A stretch of 64,000 bases of DNA from JAJDTQ01 sp963422385 (GCA_963422385.1 OY729432.1:1736001-1800000); one strand, 5' to 3'; shown: positions 7,819 through 17,961, counted from the stretch's first letter. Numbers and translations are program-made. The notes: generated by a model from the sequence alone, not told the origin.

Positions 7819-8643
7819 TCACCGCCGTTTGCCAACCTCCAGCACCAGCTTGTAGATGTCGCGTTTCACCAAGGTAAACGTCTGCGCCATGAGCTTGGCC
7901 ACGTCGTTGGCCTTGTGCCCGGCCTGGAGGAGCTTGGCGACCTCCGTCCGCAGCATCTCCTCGTCGACCGGCGCCGCCTGGTCCCGCCCCGCCACTACGA
8001 TGACGAACTCCCCCCGCGGTGCGGTTTCGTCCGATCCCGCCGCCAGTTGGGAGAGCGTCCCGCGCAGCAACTCCTCGTGCACCTTGGTCATCTCGCGGCC
8101 CACCAGCGCGGCGCGGTCTCCCAGGATCTCATGCATGTCCGCCAGCGATTCCCGAATACGGTGCGGCGCCTCGTAGAACACCATGGTACGATCGTCGTCT
8201 TGAAGCCGTCGCAGCGTCTCCCTCCGCCGGCCCTGTTTCGCCGGCAGGAAGCCCTGGAAAACGAAACGGTCGGTGGCCAGACCGCATATGCTCAATGCGG
8301 CGACGGTTGCGGAGACCCCCGGGACCGGCGTCACCGGCAAGCTTTTGCGGGCCGCGGCCCGCAAAAGGTGATACCCCGGGTCCGAGATCGTCGGCGTGCC
8401 CGCGTCCGACACCAAAGCGATGTTCTCGCCGGCCTCCATGCGCCGCACCAGCACCGGAGCCTTGGTCCGCTCGTTACCCTCGTGATAGCTGGTGAGGGGC
8501 GTGCGGATGTCGTAGTGTTCCAGCAGCTTTCGGGTGTGACGGGTATCTTCCGCGGCGGTCAGGTCCACCTCCCGCAGCACGCGCAAGGCGCGCAACGTGA
8601 TGTCCTCCAGGTTGCCGATGGGCGTGGCCACCACGTAGAGCAT
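7819..8643 (-). CDS. rsmI: 16S rRNA (cytidine-1402 2'-O)-methyltransferase
   Basis: A 274-residue tetrapyrrole-methylase-fold protein. It shows LYVVATPIGNLEDITLRA, AEDTRHTRKLL, the VSDAGTPTISDPG SAM-binding loop and VFYEAPHRI, all RsmI hallmarks. It methylates C1402 of 16S rRNA in the ribosomal P site. I chose the ATG at 8643. A TTG at 8649 has better spacing to the GAGGGG site and would add two residues. It lies 8 bases after ligA on the same strand and is probably cotranscribed with it. Confidence 0.93.
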   Translation of the reverse strand: MLYVVATPIGNLEDITLRALRVLREVDLTAAEDTRHTRKLLEHYDIRTPLTSYHEGNERTKAPVLVRRMEAGENIALVSDAGTPTISDPGYHLLRAAARKSLPVTPVPGVSATVAALSICGLATDRFVFQGFLPAKQGRRRETLRRLQDDDRTMVFYEAPHRIRESLADMHEILGDRAALVGREMTKVHEELLRGTLSQLAAGSDETAPRGEFVIVVAGRDQAAPVDEEMLRTEVAKLLQAGHKANDVAKLMAQTFTLVKRDIYKLVLEVGKRR

Positions 8644-8651
8644 CGCCAACT

Positions 8652-10670
8652 TCAGCCCCTCTCCAGCATCGCGCGCAGCCCGTCCTCGTCCAGGATGCGG
8701 ATGCCCAGCTCCCTCGCCTTGTCTGCTTTGGAGCCCGGGTCGGCGCCCACCACCACGTAGTCGATCTTGCTGCTGACGCTCCCGGTCACCCGTCCTCCCA
8801 GGGCGGTGATGGATTTCTGCGCCTCGCCGCGCGACAGGGTGTCCAGGCTGCCGGTGAGCACGAAGCTCAACCCGGTGAGGGCGCCCTCGGCCCGGGCCTC
8901 CGCCTTGAGCCGGAATCCCGCGGCCAGCAGCTTGTCGATGACCCCGCGATTGGCCTCGTCCGCGAAGAAACCGGCAATGCTCTTGGCCACCTCCGGACCG
9001 ATGTCCCGGACCTCGGTGAAGGCCTCCTCGTCGGCGTCCATGATGCCGTCGAGGAGGCCGAAATGGTCCGCCAGGACCTTGGCCGTCGCCTCCCCCACGT
9101 GCCGGATCCCGAGGGCGGTCACGAAACGGGAAAGGGTGGTGTCCTTGCTGCGGCCCAGCTCCCGGATCAGGTTCTGCGCCGACCTGGCGCCCATGCGCTC
9201 CAGCGAGGCCAGCACGTCCTCTTCAAGGCTGTAGAGGTCGGCGCTGTCCGCTACCAGCTTCTTTGCCACCAACTGGTCGATGAGCTTCTCCCCAAGCCCT
9301 TCGATGTCCAGGGCGTTCCGCGAGCCGAAGAACTTGAGACTCTCCTTGAGCTTGGCCGGACACGCCAGGCCCACGCAGCGGTAGGCGGCCTCGCCCTCCT
9401 CGCGATGGACCCGGGAGCGACACATCGGACATTGGGCGGGCATCCCGAAGACTCGCTCGCTGCCGTCCCGTTCCTCGGCGAGCACCCGCACCACGTAGGG
9501 GATCACGTCGCCGGCCCGCTCGATGACGATGGTGTCGCCGATGCGGATGTCCTTTCGCTCGATCTCATCCATGTTGTGAAGCGACGCGTTCCGGACCGTG
9601 ACTCCCGCCAACTGCACCGGCTGGAGGCTCGCCACTGGCGTGAGGGTGCCGGTGCGGCCCACCTGGGGCTGGATATCGAGGATCCGGGTGGTGGACTGGC
9701 GCGGCTTGAATTTGTAGGCCATGGCCCAGCGCGGGGAGCGGGCGATCTGCCCCAAACGGCGCTGAAGCTCCAGGCTGTTGACCTTCAGCACGACGCCGTC
9801 GATCTCGTAGGGCAGCGCATCCCGCCGGCTTTCCATTTCCTCGTGATACGCGACGACTTCCTCCACGTTGCCGCAGACGCGAGTCTCCGGCACCGGCTTG
9901 AGGCCCCAGGTTCGCAGGCGGTCGAGGAACTCCGCTTGGCTCGCGAAGGACGCGGGCTCTACCGTGCCCATGCCGTGGCAGAACAGATCCAGGGGCCGGC
10001 TGGCGGTGATTTTGGAGTCCAGTTGCTTGAGGGCGCCGGCGGCGGCGTTGCGGGGGTTGGCGAACACGTATTCTCCGGCTTCTTCCCGTTGCCGGTTGAG
10101 GCGCTGGAAGCCTTCGGTGGGATAGAACACCTCGCCGCGCACGGCCAGCAGTCGCGGTACCGCCTCCCCGTCCCGGCGTAGGGACAGGGCGATGGATCGG
10201 ATGGTCCGGACGTTCCGGGTGATGTCCTCGCCGTCGATCCCGTCGCCCCGGGTCGAGCCCAACGTGAGCTCGCCGTTCTCGTACACCAGTTCCACCCCGA
10301 CGCCGTCGATCTTGGGCTCCACCACGTACTCCAGGGGATCGTCGGTTTTCAGGAAACGCTGAATCCGCTGCTCGAAGTCCGCGAGTTCGTCGCGGTTCGT
10401 GACGTTGTCCAGCGACAGCATCGGCAGGGTGTGCCGCACGGTGGTGAACTTGTCCACCGGCGGACCGCCTACCCTGGTGGTGGGCGAATTGGGCAGCGCC
10501 AGTTCCGGATGTTCCTGCTCCAGCAGGCAAAGGCGACGGAACAACTCGTCGTACTCGGAATCGGTGATAACCGGGCGGTCGAGGACATGGTAGCGATAGC
10601 AGTGGTCCTCCACCAGCGCGGTCAATTCACGGATCTCCGCCCTCGACTTCTCAGGGGAAACGGGCGTCAT
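8652..10670 (-). CDS. ligA: NAD-dependent DNA ligase
   Basis: A 672-residue protein, normal for LigA. The adenylated lysine is K120 in VVEPKIDGVG, followed by the GSTRGDGIDGEDIT motif. OB-fold, Cys4 zinc finger (CPMC...CVGLACP), helix-hairpin-helix repeats and a C-terminal BRCT domain (GLSFVLTGSLDTLSR) come in the usual order. It seals nicks during replication and repair using NAD. The ATG at 10670 starts directly at the Ia domain. rsmI follows on the same strand. Confidence 0.96.
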   Translation of the reverse strand: MTPVSPEKSRAEIRELTALVEDHCYRYHVLDRPVITDSEYDELFRRLCLLEQEHPELALPNSPTTRVGGPPVDKFTTVRHTLPMLSLDNVTNRDELADFEQRIQRFLKTDDPLEYVVEPKIDGVGVELVYENGELTLGSTRGDGIDGEDITRNVRTIRSIALSLRRDGEAVPRLLAVRGEVFYPTEGFQRLNRQREEAGEYVFANPRNAAAGALKQLDSKITASRPLDLFCHGMGTVEPASFASQAEFLDRLRTWGLKPVPETRVCGNVEEVVAYHEEMESRRDALPYEIDGVVLKVNSLELQRRLGQIARSPRWAMAYKFKPRQSTTRILDIQPQVGRTGTLTPVASLQPVQLAGVTVRNASLHNMDEIERKDIRIGDTIVIERAGDVIPYVVRVLAEERDGSERVFGMPAQCPMCRSRVHREEGEAAYRCVGLACPAKLKESLKFFGSRNALDIEGLGEKLIDQLVAKKLVADSADLYSLEEDVLASLERMGARSAQNLIRELGRSKDTTLSRFVTALGIRHVGEATAKVLADHFGLLDGIMDADEEAFTEVRDIGPEVAKSIAGFFADEANRGVIDKLLAAGFRLKAEARAEGALTGLSFVLTGSLDTLSRGEAQKSITALGGRVTGSVSSKIDYVVVGADPGSKADKARELGIRILDEDGLRAMLERG

Positions 10671-11548
10671 CGGACTCTTTCAGTCAACTCCCCGGGCTTC
10701 ACACAAGAAGTATGTCAACATGCGGGCACAGTGCAAGGTTCATGGAAGGACGGTGCGCAGCGTCGAGTGAGCCGTCAGGCCGGCGAGCTTGCGGGCCACC
10801 TCCGGCGGCGCCGGCATGCCTTGTGTCTGAAGTCCGTCGGTCCGTATGCTCAAGGATCATCCTCCCATGATCCCGGACTTCTCGGCCTCAGGCTCACCTC
10901 TCGCTGGACAACGCTGCCTGTTCTGTTGACCCAAGTGGCATCGTGCATTAGGATATCTGGAGGAGGGCTCTAGATTCGGTTTGCGAGCTCGAGATCCTTC
11001 TGAAAATGGCCGTTCCAGGAGTTGGACACGATGCATCGCATATGGACAACGGCTTTCTTGTGCCTTCCTGGCTTGTCGGCAGCAGGGGGCCCAAGGCGGA
11101 GGATAGGGATAATGCTTTCAGATATTGTGTCTTGAAAGAGGTATCGTGGCATTGTTCGTCTTCAGGACGGGAACTCATGGTGAGTCGGTGAGCGTTATGA
11201 TGAGTTGCCCCATATCGCTTTTCGCCGACTTTCTGTGGGGATGGGTGTATTTCGGAAAACAACAAACAAGACCTTCTGCGACTACGCCGTTCTTGATTTT
11301 TGGATAGACACTGCCGACGAAGTCGCCACTCCGATGGCATATCGTTTCGAATGTTGCACAGACCCTTCCCGCCGAAGGCGGTCGTACAAACGCGGTTGGA
11401 TGACAGGACATCTCGCTCAGCTATCGTCAGGTCCTACCGACGTTTCGTCGCTATCCGGACCCCTTCCCATACCTGCTTGGCAGGGAATCAAATCGCGCAG
11501 ACTTCATCAATGGGCTACTGTCCTCTTGACGGATGGCTGAAGAGTACC
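10671..11548. other. Long gene-free stretch
   Basis: Almost 880 bases separate the divergent ligA and TPR lipoprotein genes. Only short frames lie here, with no family resemblance or codon bias. Parts from about 10930 to 11420 are poorer in GC than the genes on either side, suggesting a decayed insertion or a lost gene. I found no RNA gene, repeat or clear promoter in it. Confidence 0.5.
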
Positions 11549-13258
11549 ATGCGGCATCTTTGCTGGGGAATCGTTTTCGCACTGTTTCTCGCGGGTTGCC
11601 TTCCCGTTGAGCCGGTGTCCGGCCCCTTTGCGAACGCCGAGGTGGTAGCGGTCCCGCCGGAAGCCCGGGCGATGTACCATTACCTGAGTGCCCGGATGGA
11701 GTTGCTTGCCGGCGATTCCAGGGCGGCCCACGAGCATTACAAGGCAGCCGCGCTACACGATCCGTCGAGCGCATTTCTACGGACGCGTCTGGCCGGATCC
11801 TATCTGGGCCTTGGCGCGGTTGACAGCGCCTTGGTGGAGGCGGAGGCCGCGGTGCGGCTCGACGGAGCAGACCTGGAAAGCCGTCGCCTGCTGGCCGGGT
11901 TGTACAGCGCCACGGGAGATGCCTCGGTGGGAATCCGGGAGTACCGGAAGGTGCTGGAGATCGCCCCGGACGACGCCCGGACGCTCCTTTACCTCGGCGC
12001 GATCCATCTCGTCCAGGGGCAGTACAGGCCGGCGCGGGAGCATGTGGAGCGGTATATCCAGCGCAATCCCGGATCGCCGCTGGGCCATTACTATCTTGGC
12101 CGTATCCTGGCCGAGTCCCGGGAGTTGGCGGGGGCGGAGAAGAGCTACGCCGCGGCCCTCAAGTTGCATCCGCGGTCCGCGTCGGTGCTTACGGAGTTGG
12201 GACTGGTTCATGAGTTCCGTGGCCGGCGCAGTGCCGCGTTGGAGACCTACAAGAAGCTTCTCGAGGTCGATCCACGGAACGACTTGGCCGGCAGACGGCT
12301 GGAGGCCTTTCTTTCGGGCCGGCAGGACCTCGCCGAGGCACGCGCCGAGTTTCAACGCCTGGGCTCTCGGGAAGCAGCGCCTGGCGTGGCTCGGATGAAG
12401 ATGGCTCTGGTCCACTACGAACTCGGCAACCTGGAAGATGCGGTGACGGAATTCAGCCTGGCCCTCGCGGAACGGCCCGATGACCATCGTGTGCGATTTT
12501 TTGCCGGCCTGACCTACGGCCGGTTGGAGGACCTCGAGGCGGCCGTGCGTCACTTTGAGCGTATCCCGGCGGACAGCGAGTATTTCGTGGACTCCCGGGT
12601 ACATCTCGCCTCGGTCTACGAAGGGCAGGACCGGTTTGTAGATGCGGTGACCGCGATCCGGGCTGCCATCGACAAGGACGGCCCCCGGCGCAAGGAACTG
12701 TTCCACTTTCTGGCCGAGGTTTACCGCAGGGCCAAGGATTATCCCAATGCCATCAAGGCCATGCACACGGTGGTCGAGCTGGATCCGAAGAGTGACCGTG
12801 TCCACTTTGCGTTGGGCGCGCTCTACGACGAAAGCAAGGACAAGGACAAGACCATCGAATACATGCAGAAGGCCATCGAGCTGAATCCGGACTACGCCGC
12901 GGCGCTGAACTATCTGGGTTACACCTACGCGGATCTGGGAGTGGAGCTCGAACGGGCGGAGCGGCTGATCCTCCGAGCCCTGGAGATTCAACCCAACGAC
13001 GGCTTCTACATCGACAGTCTCGGCTGGGTGTACTACCGCAAAGGCGACTACCCGAGAGCCGTCGAGCAGTTGGAGAAGGCGGTCCATCTGGCAATTGACG
13101 ATCCCGTCATTATCGAGCACCTGGGCGACGCGTATCTCAAGGTCGGCAAGCCGGGCAAGGCGCTACGAAGCTATCGCGACGCGTTGAAGGCGGCGACCGA
13201 AGGTGAGCAGTTGGAGCGGATCCGATCGAAGCTCGGAGAGGTTGAGCAGGGGATTTGA
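11549..13258 (+). CDS. Large TPR-repeat outer-membrane lipoprotein
   Basis: A 569-residue protein. The ATG at 11549 opens a lipoprotein signal peptide (MRHLCWGIVFALFLAGC) with the lipobox LAGC and the acylated cysteine at residue 17. The frame is open upstream to 11300, but that part looks non-coding. Many tetratricopeptide repeats fill the protein, including clear ones near the C-terminus (YAAALNYLGYTYADLG, FYIDSLGWVYYRKGDY). These helices form a peptide-binding superhelix. The stop overlaps the next start by 4 bases, so it probably works with the LolB-like protein, perhaps in envelope assembly. The exact role is unknown. Confidence 0.8.
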   Translation: MRHLCWGIVFALFLAGCLPVEPVSGPFANAEVVAVPPEARAMYHYLSARMELLAGDSRAAHEHYKAAALHDPSSAFLRTRLAGSYLGLGAVDSALVEAEAAVRLDGADLESRRLLAGLYSATGDASVGIREYRKVLEIAPDDARTLLYLGAIHLVQGQYRPAREHVERYIQRNPGSPLGHYYLGRILAESRELAGAEKSYAAALKLHPRSASVLTELGLVHEFRGRRSAALETYKKLLEVDPRNDLAGRRLEAFLSGRQDLAEARAEFQRLGSREAAPGVARMKMALVHYELGNLEDAVTEFSLALAERPDDHRVRFFAGLTYGRLEDLEAAVRHFERIPADSEYFVDSRVHLASVYEGQDRFVDAVTAIRAAIDKDGPRRKELFHFLAEVYRRAKDYPNAIKAMHTVVELDPKSDRVHFALGALYDESKDKDKTIEYMQKAIELNPDYAAALNYLGYTYADLGVELERAERLILRALEIQPNDGFYIDSLGWVYYRKGDYPRAVEQLEKAVHLAIDDPVIIEHLGDAYLKVGKPGKALRSYRDALKAATEGEQLERIRSKLGEVEQGI

Positions 13259-14061
13259 GGGATTTGCGTCGGAAACGCACCAGCTCGGCCGTGATGGCCT
13301 TGTGGAGTGCAACCTTGTGTGCCGTACTCCTGTTGGCAGGATGTACGGTTCGGCAGACCGTCCCTGAGCCCGTATCGGCTCCCAACCCCCGCCTTCCTGT
13401 ACTGATCGCCGAACGCAATGATGTGTTCCGGTCGCTCCGGAGCCTGGCGAGGATCAGCTACCGCGCGAGCGGGGGAAGGGGCGCCTTCGACGCCGCGGTT
13501 CTGGTCCGCAGACCCCACCGGCTAAGGCTTGAGGCGTTTTCCATCGTCGGTGCCGCGCTTATCCTTACGGTGGACGACGGTGCGGTCACTGGATTCCTCC
13601 CTTCCGAGGGGAAGTTCTATCGCGCCGGGACGTCTCGGCAGAACCTGTTTCGCGCCACGCAGATGCTGCTGGATCTGGACGAGTTGGCGGCTCTGATGAT
13701 GGGTTTGCCACCGGTGGATGCGACCGCGGCCTGGGACATCGGAGCGCGCGCGTTGAAGCGCGCCCGTCCGGACGGGAGCACCGACATCCTCACCTTCGAC
13801 TCGGATGCCACCGCGCCCATCCGCTGGAAACGCCTTGGCCCATCCGGAAAGCCTTGGTACATCGCGACCTTCGAGGATTTCTCCGACACCCCGTTCGGAC
13901 GGTTCCCGCGGCAGATCACGTTGGAAACGCCTCCGCTTCAGCGGTCTTACCGGATCCGTTACGACGACCCGGAAATAAACGTCACCCTGCCCGAATCCCA
14001 CTTCGCCCAGGACCTGCCCGAAGGCGCCGTCAGGGTCCCGCTCCCGTCCCCCACCGGTTGA
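13255..14061 (+). CDS. LolB/DUF4292-like lipoprotein
   Basis: A 268-residue lipoprotein. Its signal peptide ends in LLLAGC with the cysteine at residue 30. The body (LARISYRASGGRG, RLRLEAFSIVGAALI, ITLETPPLQRSYRIRY) has the half-barrel beta-strand pattern of LolB and DUF4292 proteins, which carry or receive lipoproteins at the outer membrane. It starts with a TTG that overlaps the stop of the TPR lipoprotein by 4 bases, implying translational coupling. The fold call is from pattern memory and the role in lipoprotein handling is inferred. Confidence 0.65.
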   Translation: MRDLRRKRTSSAVMALWSATLCAVLLLAGCTVRQTVPEPVSAPNPRLPVLIAERNDVFRSLRSLARISYRASGGRGAFDAAVLVRRPHRLRLEAFSIVGAALILTVDDGAVTGFLPSEGKFYRAGTSRQNLFRATQMLLDLDELAALMMGLPPVDATAAWDIGARALKRARPDGSTDILTFDSDATAPIRWKRLGPSGKPWYIATFEDFSDTPFGRFPRQITLETPPLQRSYRIRYDDPEINVTLPESHFAQDLPEGAVRVPLPSPTG

Positions 14062-14111
14062 ACGCGCCCGAACAAGGTTTCACACCTAGGCTTCGCACGC
14101 CGGTTTCCTGA

Positions 14112-16823
14112 CTAACTGGACAACTCCTGGATATTCAAGGCGGCGGCCACGAGTTCCCTGGTGTAGTCGTGGCGGGGGGTCTCGAAGATGGCCGAGGCCG
14201 GCCCCTGCTCCACCACCACACCTTCGTGGACGACCAGGACGTGGTGGCTCATGGCGCGCACCACCTTGAGGTCGTGGCTGATGAACAGGTAGGCGCAACG
14301 GTGCTGTTCCTGAAGTCTTCGGAGGAGTGTCACGATCTGGGCCTGGACCGATACGTCGAGGGCGGAAGTGGGCTCGTCCAGCACCACGAACCGCGGTTTC
14401 AACACCATGGCCCGGGCAATGGCGATGCGCTGGCGCTGACCGCCGGAGAACTCGTGTGGATAGCGATGGCGCGCGTCGGGTTCCAGTTCCACCTCTCTCA
14501 GGGCTTCCACGATGAGCCCGTCGCGTTCCTCCGCCGTACGGCCCAACCCGTGGACCACCAGGCCTTCCTCGATGATCCGGGCCACGGACAGGCGCGGGTT
14601 CAGGGAGCCGTAGGGGTCCTGGAACACCACCTGCACGTTCCTTCTTAGCGGCCGCAACGCGCGAGAGCGCAAACCCTGGATTTCCCGGCCGTGGTAGCGA
14701 ATCGAGCCGTTGCTTGCCACGAGCCGCGCCAGCGCCAGCCCCAGCGTCGTCTTTCCCGAGCCGCTCTCACCCACGACGCCCACGGTCCGGCCTTCCCGTA
14801 GCTCCACCGAAATTCCGTCCACGGCCCGCACGTGGTCCACCGTGCGGCGCATAATCCCGGCTTTCACCGGATACCAGACCTTGAGGTCGTCGCACGCCAG
14901 CACCGGCTCGTCATCCGATTCGCCGGGCGCGGGAGCCCCCTTCGGGGCCGCCGCCAGCAGGTGCCGGGTATAGGGATGCCGCGGCCGCTCGAGCACGTCG
15001 GCGGTGGCGCCCGCCTCCACGATCTTCCCCTGTTGCATGATGCAAAGGCGATCGGCCAGCTTGCGCACGATACCCATATCGTGGGTGATGAACAGGATCG
15101 CCATGCCCAGCCGTCGTTGCAGGTTCATGAGCAGCGCCAGCAGTTGGGCCTGTATGGTCACGTCCAGGGCGGTTGTGGGCTCGTCCGCGATGAGCAGGTC
15201 CGGTTCGTTGGCCAGAGCCATGGCGATCATCACCCGCTGCCGCTGTCCGCCCGACAGCTCGTGGGGGTAGGCGCCGAGGCGCCGTTCGGGATGCTGGATT
15301 CCAACGAGCCGCAACAGCTCCAGGGTCCGCGCGGCGGCCGCCGGCCCGTCAAGCCCCTTGTGCAGCTTCAGAGTCTCGCCGATCTGGCGCGCGATGGTAT
15401 GCAGCGGGTTCAACGACGTCATGGGCTCCTGGAAGATCATGGCGATACGGTCTCCGCGAATGCTCTGCAGAATCCGGGGGTCGGCGCCGAGCAACTCCAT
15501 GCCCTCGAAGCGAATGCTGCCGCGAGGATGGCTGGCCGCGGGGTAGGGCAGGAGCTGCAGGATCGACAATGCGGTGGCCGATTTGCCCGAGCCGCTTTCC
15601 CCCACCAGGGCCACGGTCTCGCCCCGCCGGATGGTGAACGAGGCCCCGTCCACGGCTTCCACGGCTCCGGGTCCCGAACCGAAACGCACTGCCAGATCTT
15701 CAACAGCCACCAGCGCCGTCCCGCCGCGGCGCGAGCCCCCCGGCTCGGCGCTGCCGGGCTCGGCCGGCGCCGCCGCGGCGGTTTCGCCGTCGGCCGCGGG
15801 CTCGGATGCGAAGGTCTTGCGCGGGTCGAAGGCGTCGCGCACCGCCTCGCCGATGAACACCAGCAGGCTCAACATGACGGCGATGACGAAAAAGGCCGAG
15901 AACCCGAGCCACGGCGCCTGCAGGTTGTCTTTCCCCTGCTTCAACAACTCGCCGAGGGAGGCCGAGCCCGGCGGCAGTCCGAACCCGAGGAAGTCCAGCG
16001 CCGTCAGCGTCACCACCGCGCCGCTGGTGACGAACGGCAGGAAGGTCAGCGCCGCCACCGTGGCGTTGGGCAGCACGTGTCGGGCGATGATGCGCGGGTT
16101 GCCCACCCCCAGGGCACGGGCCGCCCGCACGTAATCGAGATTGCGCGCGCGCAGGAACTCCGCTCTCACCACGCCCACCAGCGCCATCCAGCTGAACAGC
16201 AGCATGAAGGCCAGGAGCCACCAGAAGCTCGGGGTCACCACGCTGGCCAGGATGATCAGCAGGTACAGCGTCGGCAGGCCGGACCACATCTCGATGAAGC
16301 GCTGGAAGAGGAGGTCGAGCCAGCCGCCGAAGTACCCCTGGACCGCGCCCGCGGCGATGCCGACGCCGGAGCTCACCAGGGTGAGGATCAGGCCGAACAG
16401 CACCGAGATGCGGAAGCCGTAGATCAGCCGGGCGGTGACGTCACGGGCCTGATCGTCGGTCCCGAGCCAGTTCTGCAGGCTCGGAGGCGACGGCGCCGGG
16501 GTCGGCAGGTCGTAGGCGATTGTGTCGTAGCTGTAGCGGATGGGGGGCCAGAGGATCCAGCCGCGCTCCTCGATGAGCGCCGTGACCTCGGGGTCGCCAT
16601 AGTCCGCGTCCGACTCCAGGAAGCCGCCGAACTCCGTCTCCGGATAGTTCACCAGCACCGGCGCGTAGAACCCGCCGTCGTAGCGCACCAGCAGCGGCCG
16701 GTCGTTGGCGATGAACTCGGCGAACAGGCTGATGAACAGCAGCGTGCCGAAGATCCAGAGTGACCCGTAGCCGCGCCTGTTGGCACGGAAATTGTGCAGG
16801 CGTCTTTGGTTGAGCGGCGTCAT
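14112..16823 (-). CDS. Fused YejE permease - YejF double ATPase of a peptide ABC importer
   Basis: A 903-residue protein in one unbroken frame. Residues 1 to about 340 match YejE closely (NRRGYGSLWIFG, SELIAND-like FAEFIANDRPLLVRYDG, QNWLGTDDQARDV, LDFLGFGLPPGSASLGELL, IGEAVRDAFDP). A 30-residue Ala/Pro/Gly/Glu linker follows. Then come two ABC ATPase domains as in YejF: Walker A GESGSGKS at 408-415 with LSGGQ at 523-527, and GESGSGKT near 685-692 with FSGGQ at 793-797. In Escherichia coli these are two separate proteins. The complex imports oligopeptides, including microcin C. yejB and yejA are immediately upstream on the same strand. Confidence 0.92.
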   Translation of the reverse strand: MTPLNQRRLHNFRANRRGYGSLWIFGTLLFISLFAEFIANDRPLLVRYDGGFYAPVLVNYPETEFGGFLESDADYGDPEVTALIEERGWILWPPIRYSYDTIAYDLPTPAPSPPSLQNWLGTDDQARDVTARLIYGFRISVLFGLILTLVSSGVGIAAGAVQGYFGGWLDLLFQRFIEMWSGLPTLYLLIILASVVTPSFWWLLAFMLLFSWMALVGVVRAEFLRARNLDYVRAARALGVGNPRIIARHVLPNATVAALTFLPFVTSGAVVTLTALDFLGFGLPPGSASLGELLKQGKDNLQAPWLGFSAFFVIAVMLSLLVFIGEAVRDAFDPRKTFASEPAADGETAAAAPAEPGSAEPGGSRRGGTALVAVEDLAVRFGSGPGAVEAVDGASFTIRRGETVALVGESGSGKSATALSILQLLPYPAASHPRGSIRFEGMELLGADPRILQSIRGDRIAMIFQEPMTSLNPLHTIARQIGETLKLHKGLDGPAAAARTLELLRLVGIQHPERRLGAYPHELSGGQRQRVMIAMALANEPDLLIADEPTTALDVTIQAQLLALLMNLQRRLGMAILFITHDMGIVRKLADRLCIMQQGKIVEAGATADVLERPRHPYTRHLLAAAPKGAPAPGESDDEPVLACDDLKVWYPVKAGIMRRTVDHVRAVDGISVELREGRTVGVVGESGSGKTTLGLALARLVASNGSIRYHGREIQGLRSRALRPLRRNVQVVFQDPYGSLNPRLSVARIIEEGLVVHGLGRTAEERDGLIVEALREVELEPDARHRYPHEFSGGQRQRIAIARAMVLKPRFVVLDEPTSALDVSVQAQIVTLLRRLQEQHRCAYLFISHDLKVVRAMSHHVLVVHEGVVVEQGPASAIFETPRHDYTRELVAAALNIQELSS

Positions 16824-16845
16824 TCGCGCAGACCCGGGTTTGCAG

Positions 16846-17961
16846 TCAGGTCTCCCGGTTCTCGAAGTCGATGCGCGGATCCACCACCATGTAGGTCAGA
16901 TCCTCCACCAGCTTCATTACCAGCCCCAGCAGGGTGAAGAAATACAGCGTGCCGAACATCACCGGATAGTCCCGGTTGATGGCTGCCTCGAAACCCAGCA
17001 GTCCGACGCCGTCCAGCGAGAAGATCACCTCCGTAAGCAGGGCGCCGGTGAACAGCACGCCGACAAAGGCGCCGGGAAAGCCGGCGATGACGATGAGCAT
17101 GGCGTTGCGGAACACGTGGCGGTACAGTACCCGCCCCTCGCTCAGCCCCTTGGCCCGGGCGGTCATCACGTACTGCTGGTTGATCTGGTCCAGGAACGAG
17201 TTCTTGGTGAGCATGGTGAGGCCGGCGAAGCCGCCGATGACCATGGACGCCACCGGCAGGGTGATGTGCCAGAGGTAGTCGGTGATGCGCGGCCACAGGC
17301 CGAGCTCGCTCCAGTTGTCCGACACCAAGCCGCGCAGCGGGAACCAGTCGAGGTAGCGGCCCCCGGCGAACAGAACGATCAGCAGGATGGCGAACAGGAA
17401 CCCCGGCACCGCGTTGCCCACGATGACGGCCCCGGAGGTCCAGACGTCGAAGCGCGAGCCGTCCCGCACGGCCTTGGCGACCCCGAGGGGAATGGAGACC
17501 AGGTACACCAGCAGTGTGGTCCAGAGTCCCAGCGAGATGGACACGGGCAGCTTGTCCACCACGAGTTGCACTACCGAGCGGTCGCGGAAGAAGCTGTCGC
17601 CGAAGTCGAACCGCAGGAAGTTGCCCATCATGAGCAAGAACCGCTCGTGGGCGGGCTTGTCGAAGCCGAACTGGCGCTCGATTTCCTTGATGAACTCCGG
17701 GTCGATGCCCCTGGCGCCGCGGTACCTGTCGGCGGAGCTGCCGCCCGCGTCCCGCGACGGCTTCGCCGAAGGCCCCACCTCCCGCTGGTCGCCGCCGCCG
17801 CTGAACCGTTCGGTGGCGGACACGTCGGTCTTCTGGAGCTTCGCCAAAAGCTGCTCCACCGGCCCCCCGGGCGCCGAGTGGATGATCACGAAGTTCAACA
17901 CCATGATGCCGAGCAACGTTGGAACGATCAGCAGCAGGCGGCGTATGATGTAGGCGAGCAT
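16846..17961 (-). CDS. yejB: Peptide ABC importer permease YejB
   Basis: A 371-residue inner-membrane permease. It starts with MLAYIIRRLLLIVPTLLGI and has the family's APGGP segment. The BPD permease motif (NSFLDQINQQYVMTARAKGL) and the C-terminal MVVDPRIDF are also present. ATGs at 17991 and 18021 are in frame. I prefer 17961 because family members begin with this first membrane helix, although its ribosome site is weak. It pairs with the YejE half of the downstream fusion to form the channel. The gap to that gene is 22 bases. Confidence 0.88.
   Translation of the reverse strand: MLAYIIRRLLLIVPTLLGIMVLNFVIIHSAPGGPVEQLLAKLQKTDVSATERFSGGGDQREVGPSAKPSRDAGGSSADRYRGARGIDPEFIKEIERQFGFDKPAHERFLLMMGNFLRFDFGDSFFRDRSVVQLVVDKLPVSISLGLWTTLLVYLVSIPLGVAKAVRDGSRFDVWTSGAVIVGNAVPGFLFAILLIVLFAGGRYLDWFPLRGLVSDNWSELGLWPRITDYLWHITLPVASMVIGGFAGLTMLTKNSFLDQINQQYVMTARAKGLSEGRVLYRHVFRNAMLIVIAGFPGAFVGVLFTGALLTEVIFSLDGVGLLGFEAAINRDYPVMFGTLYFFTLLGLVMKLVEDLTYMVVDPRIDFENRET

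Noticed and set aside
10948..11340. Minus-strand 130-codon frame in the gap before the TPR lipoprotein
   Set aside because: No ribosome site, no coding bias and no domain; treated as non-coding.
14832..16763. Long plus-strand frame opposite the Yej fusion
   Set aside because: His/Gln/Arg-rich composition typical of antisense frames in GC-rich genes; no domain.
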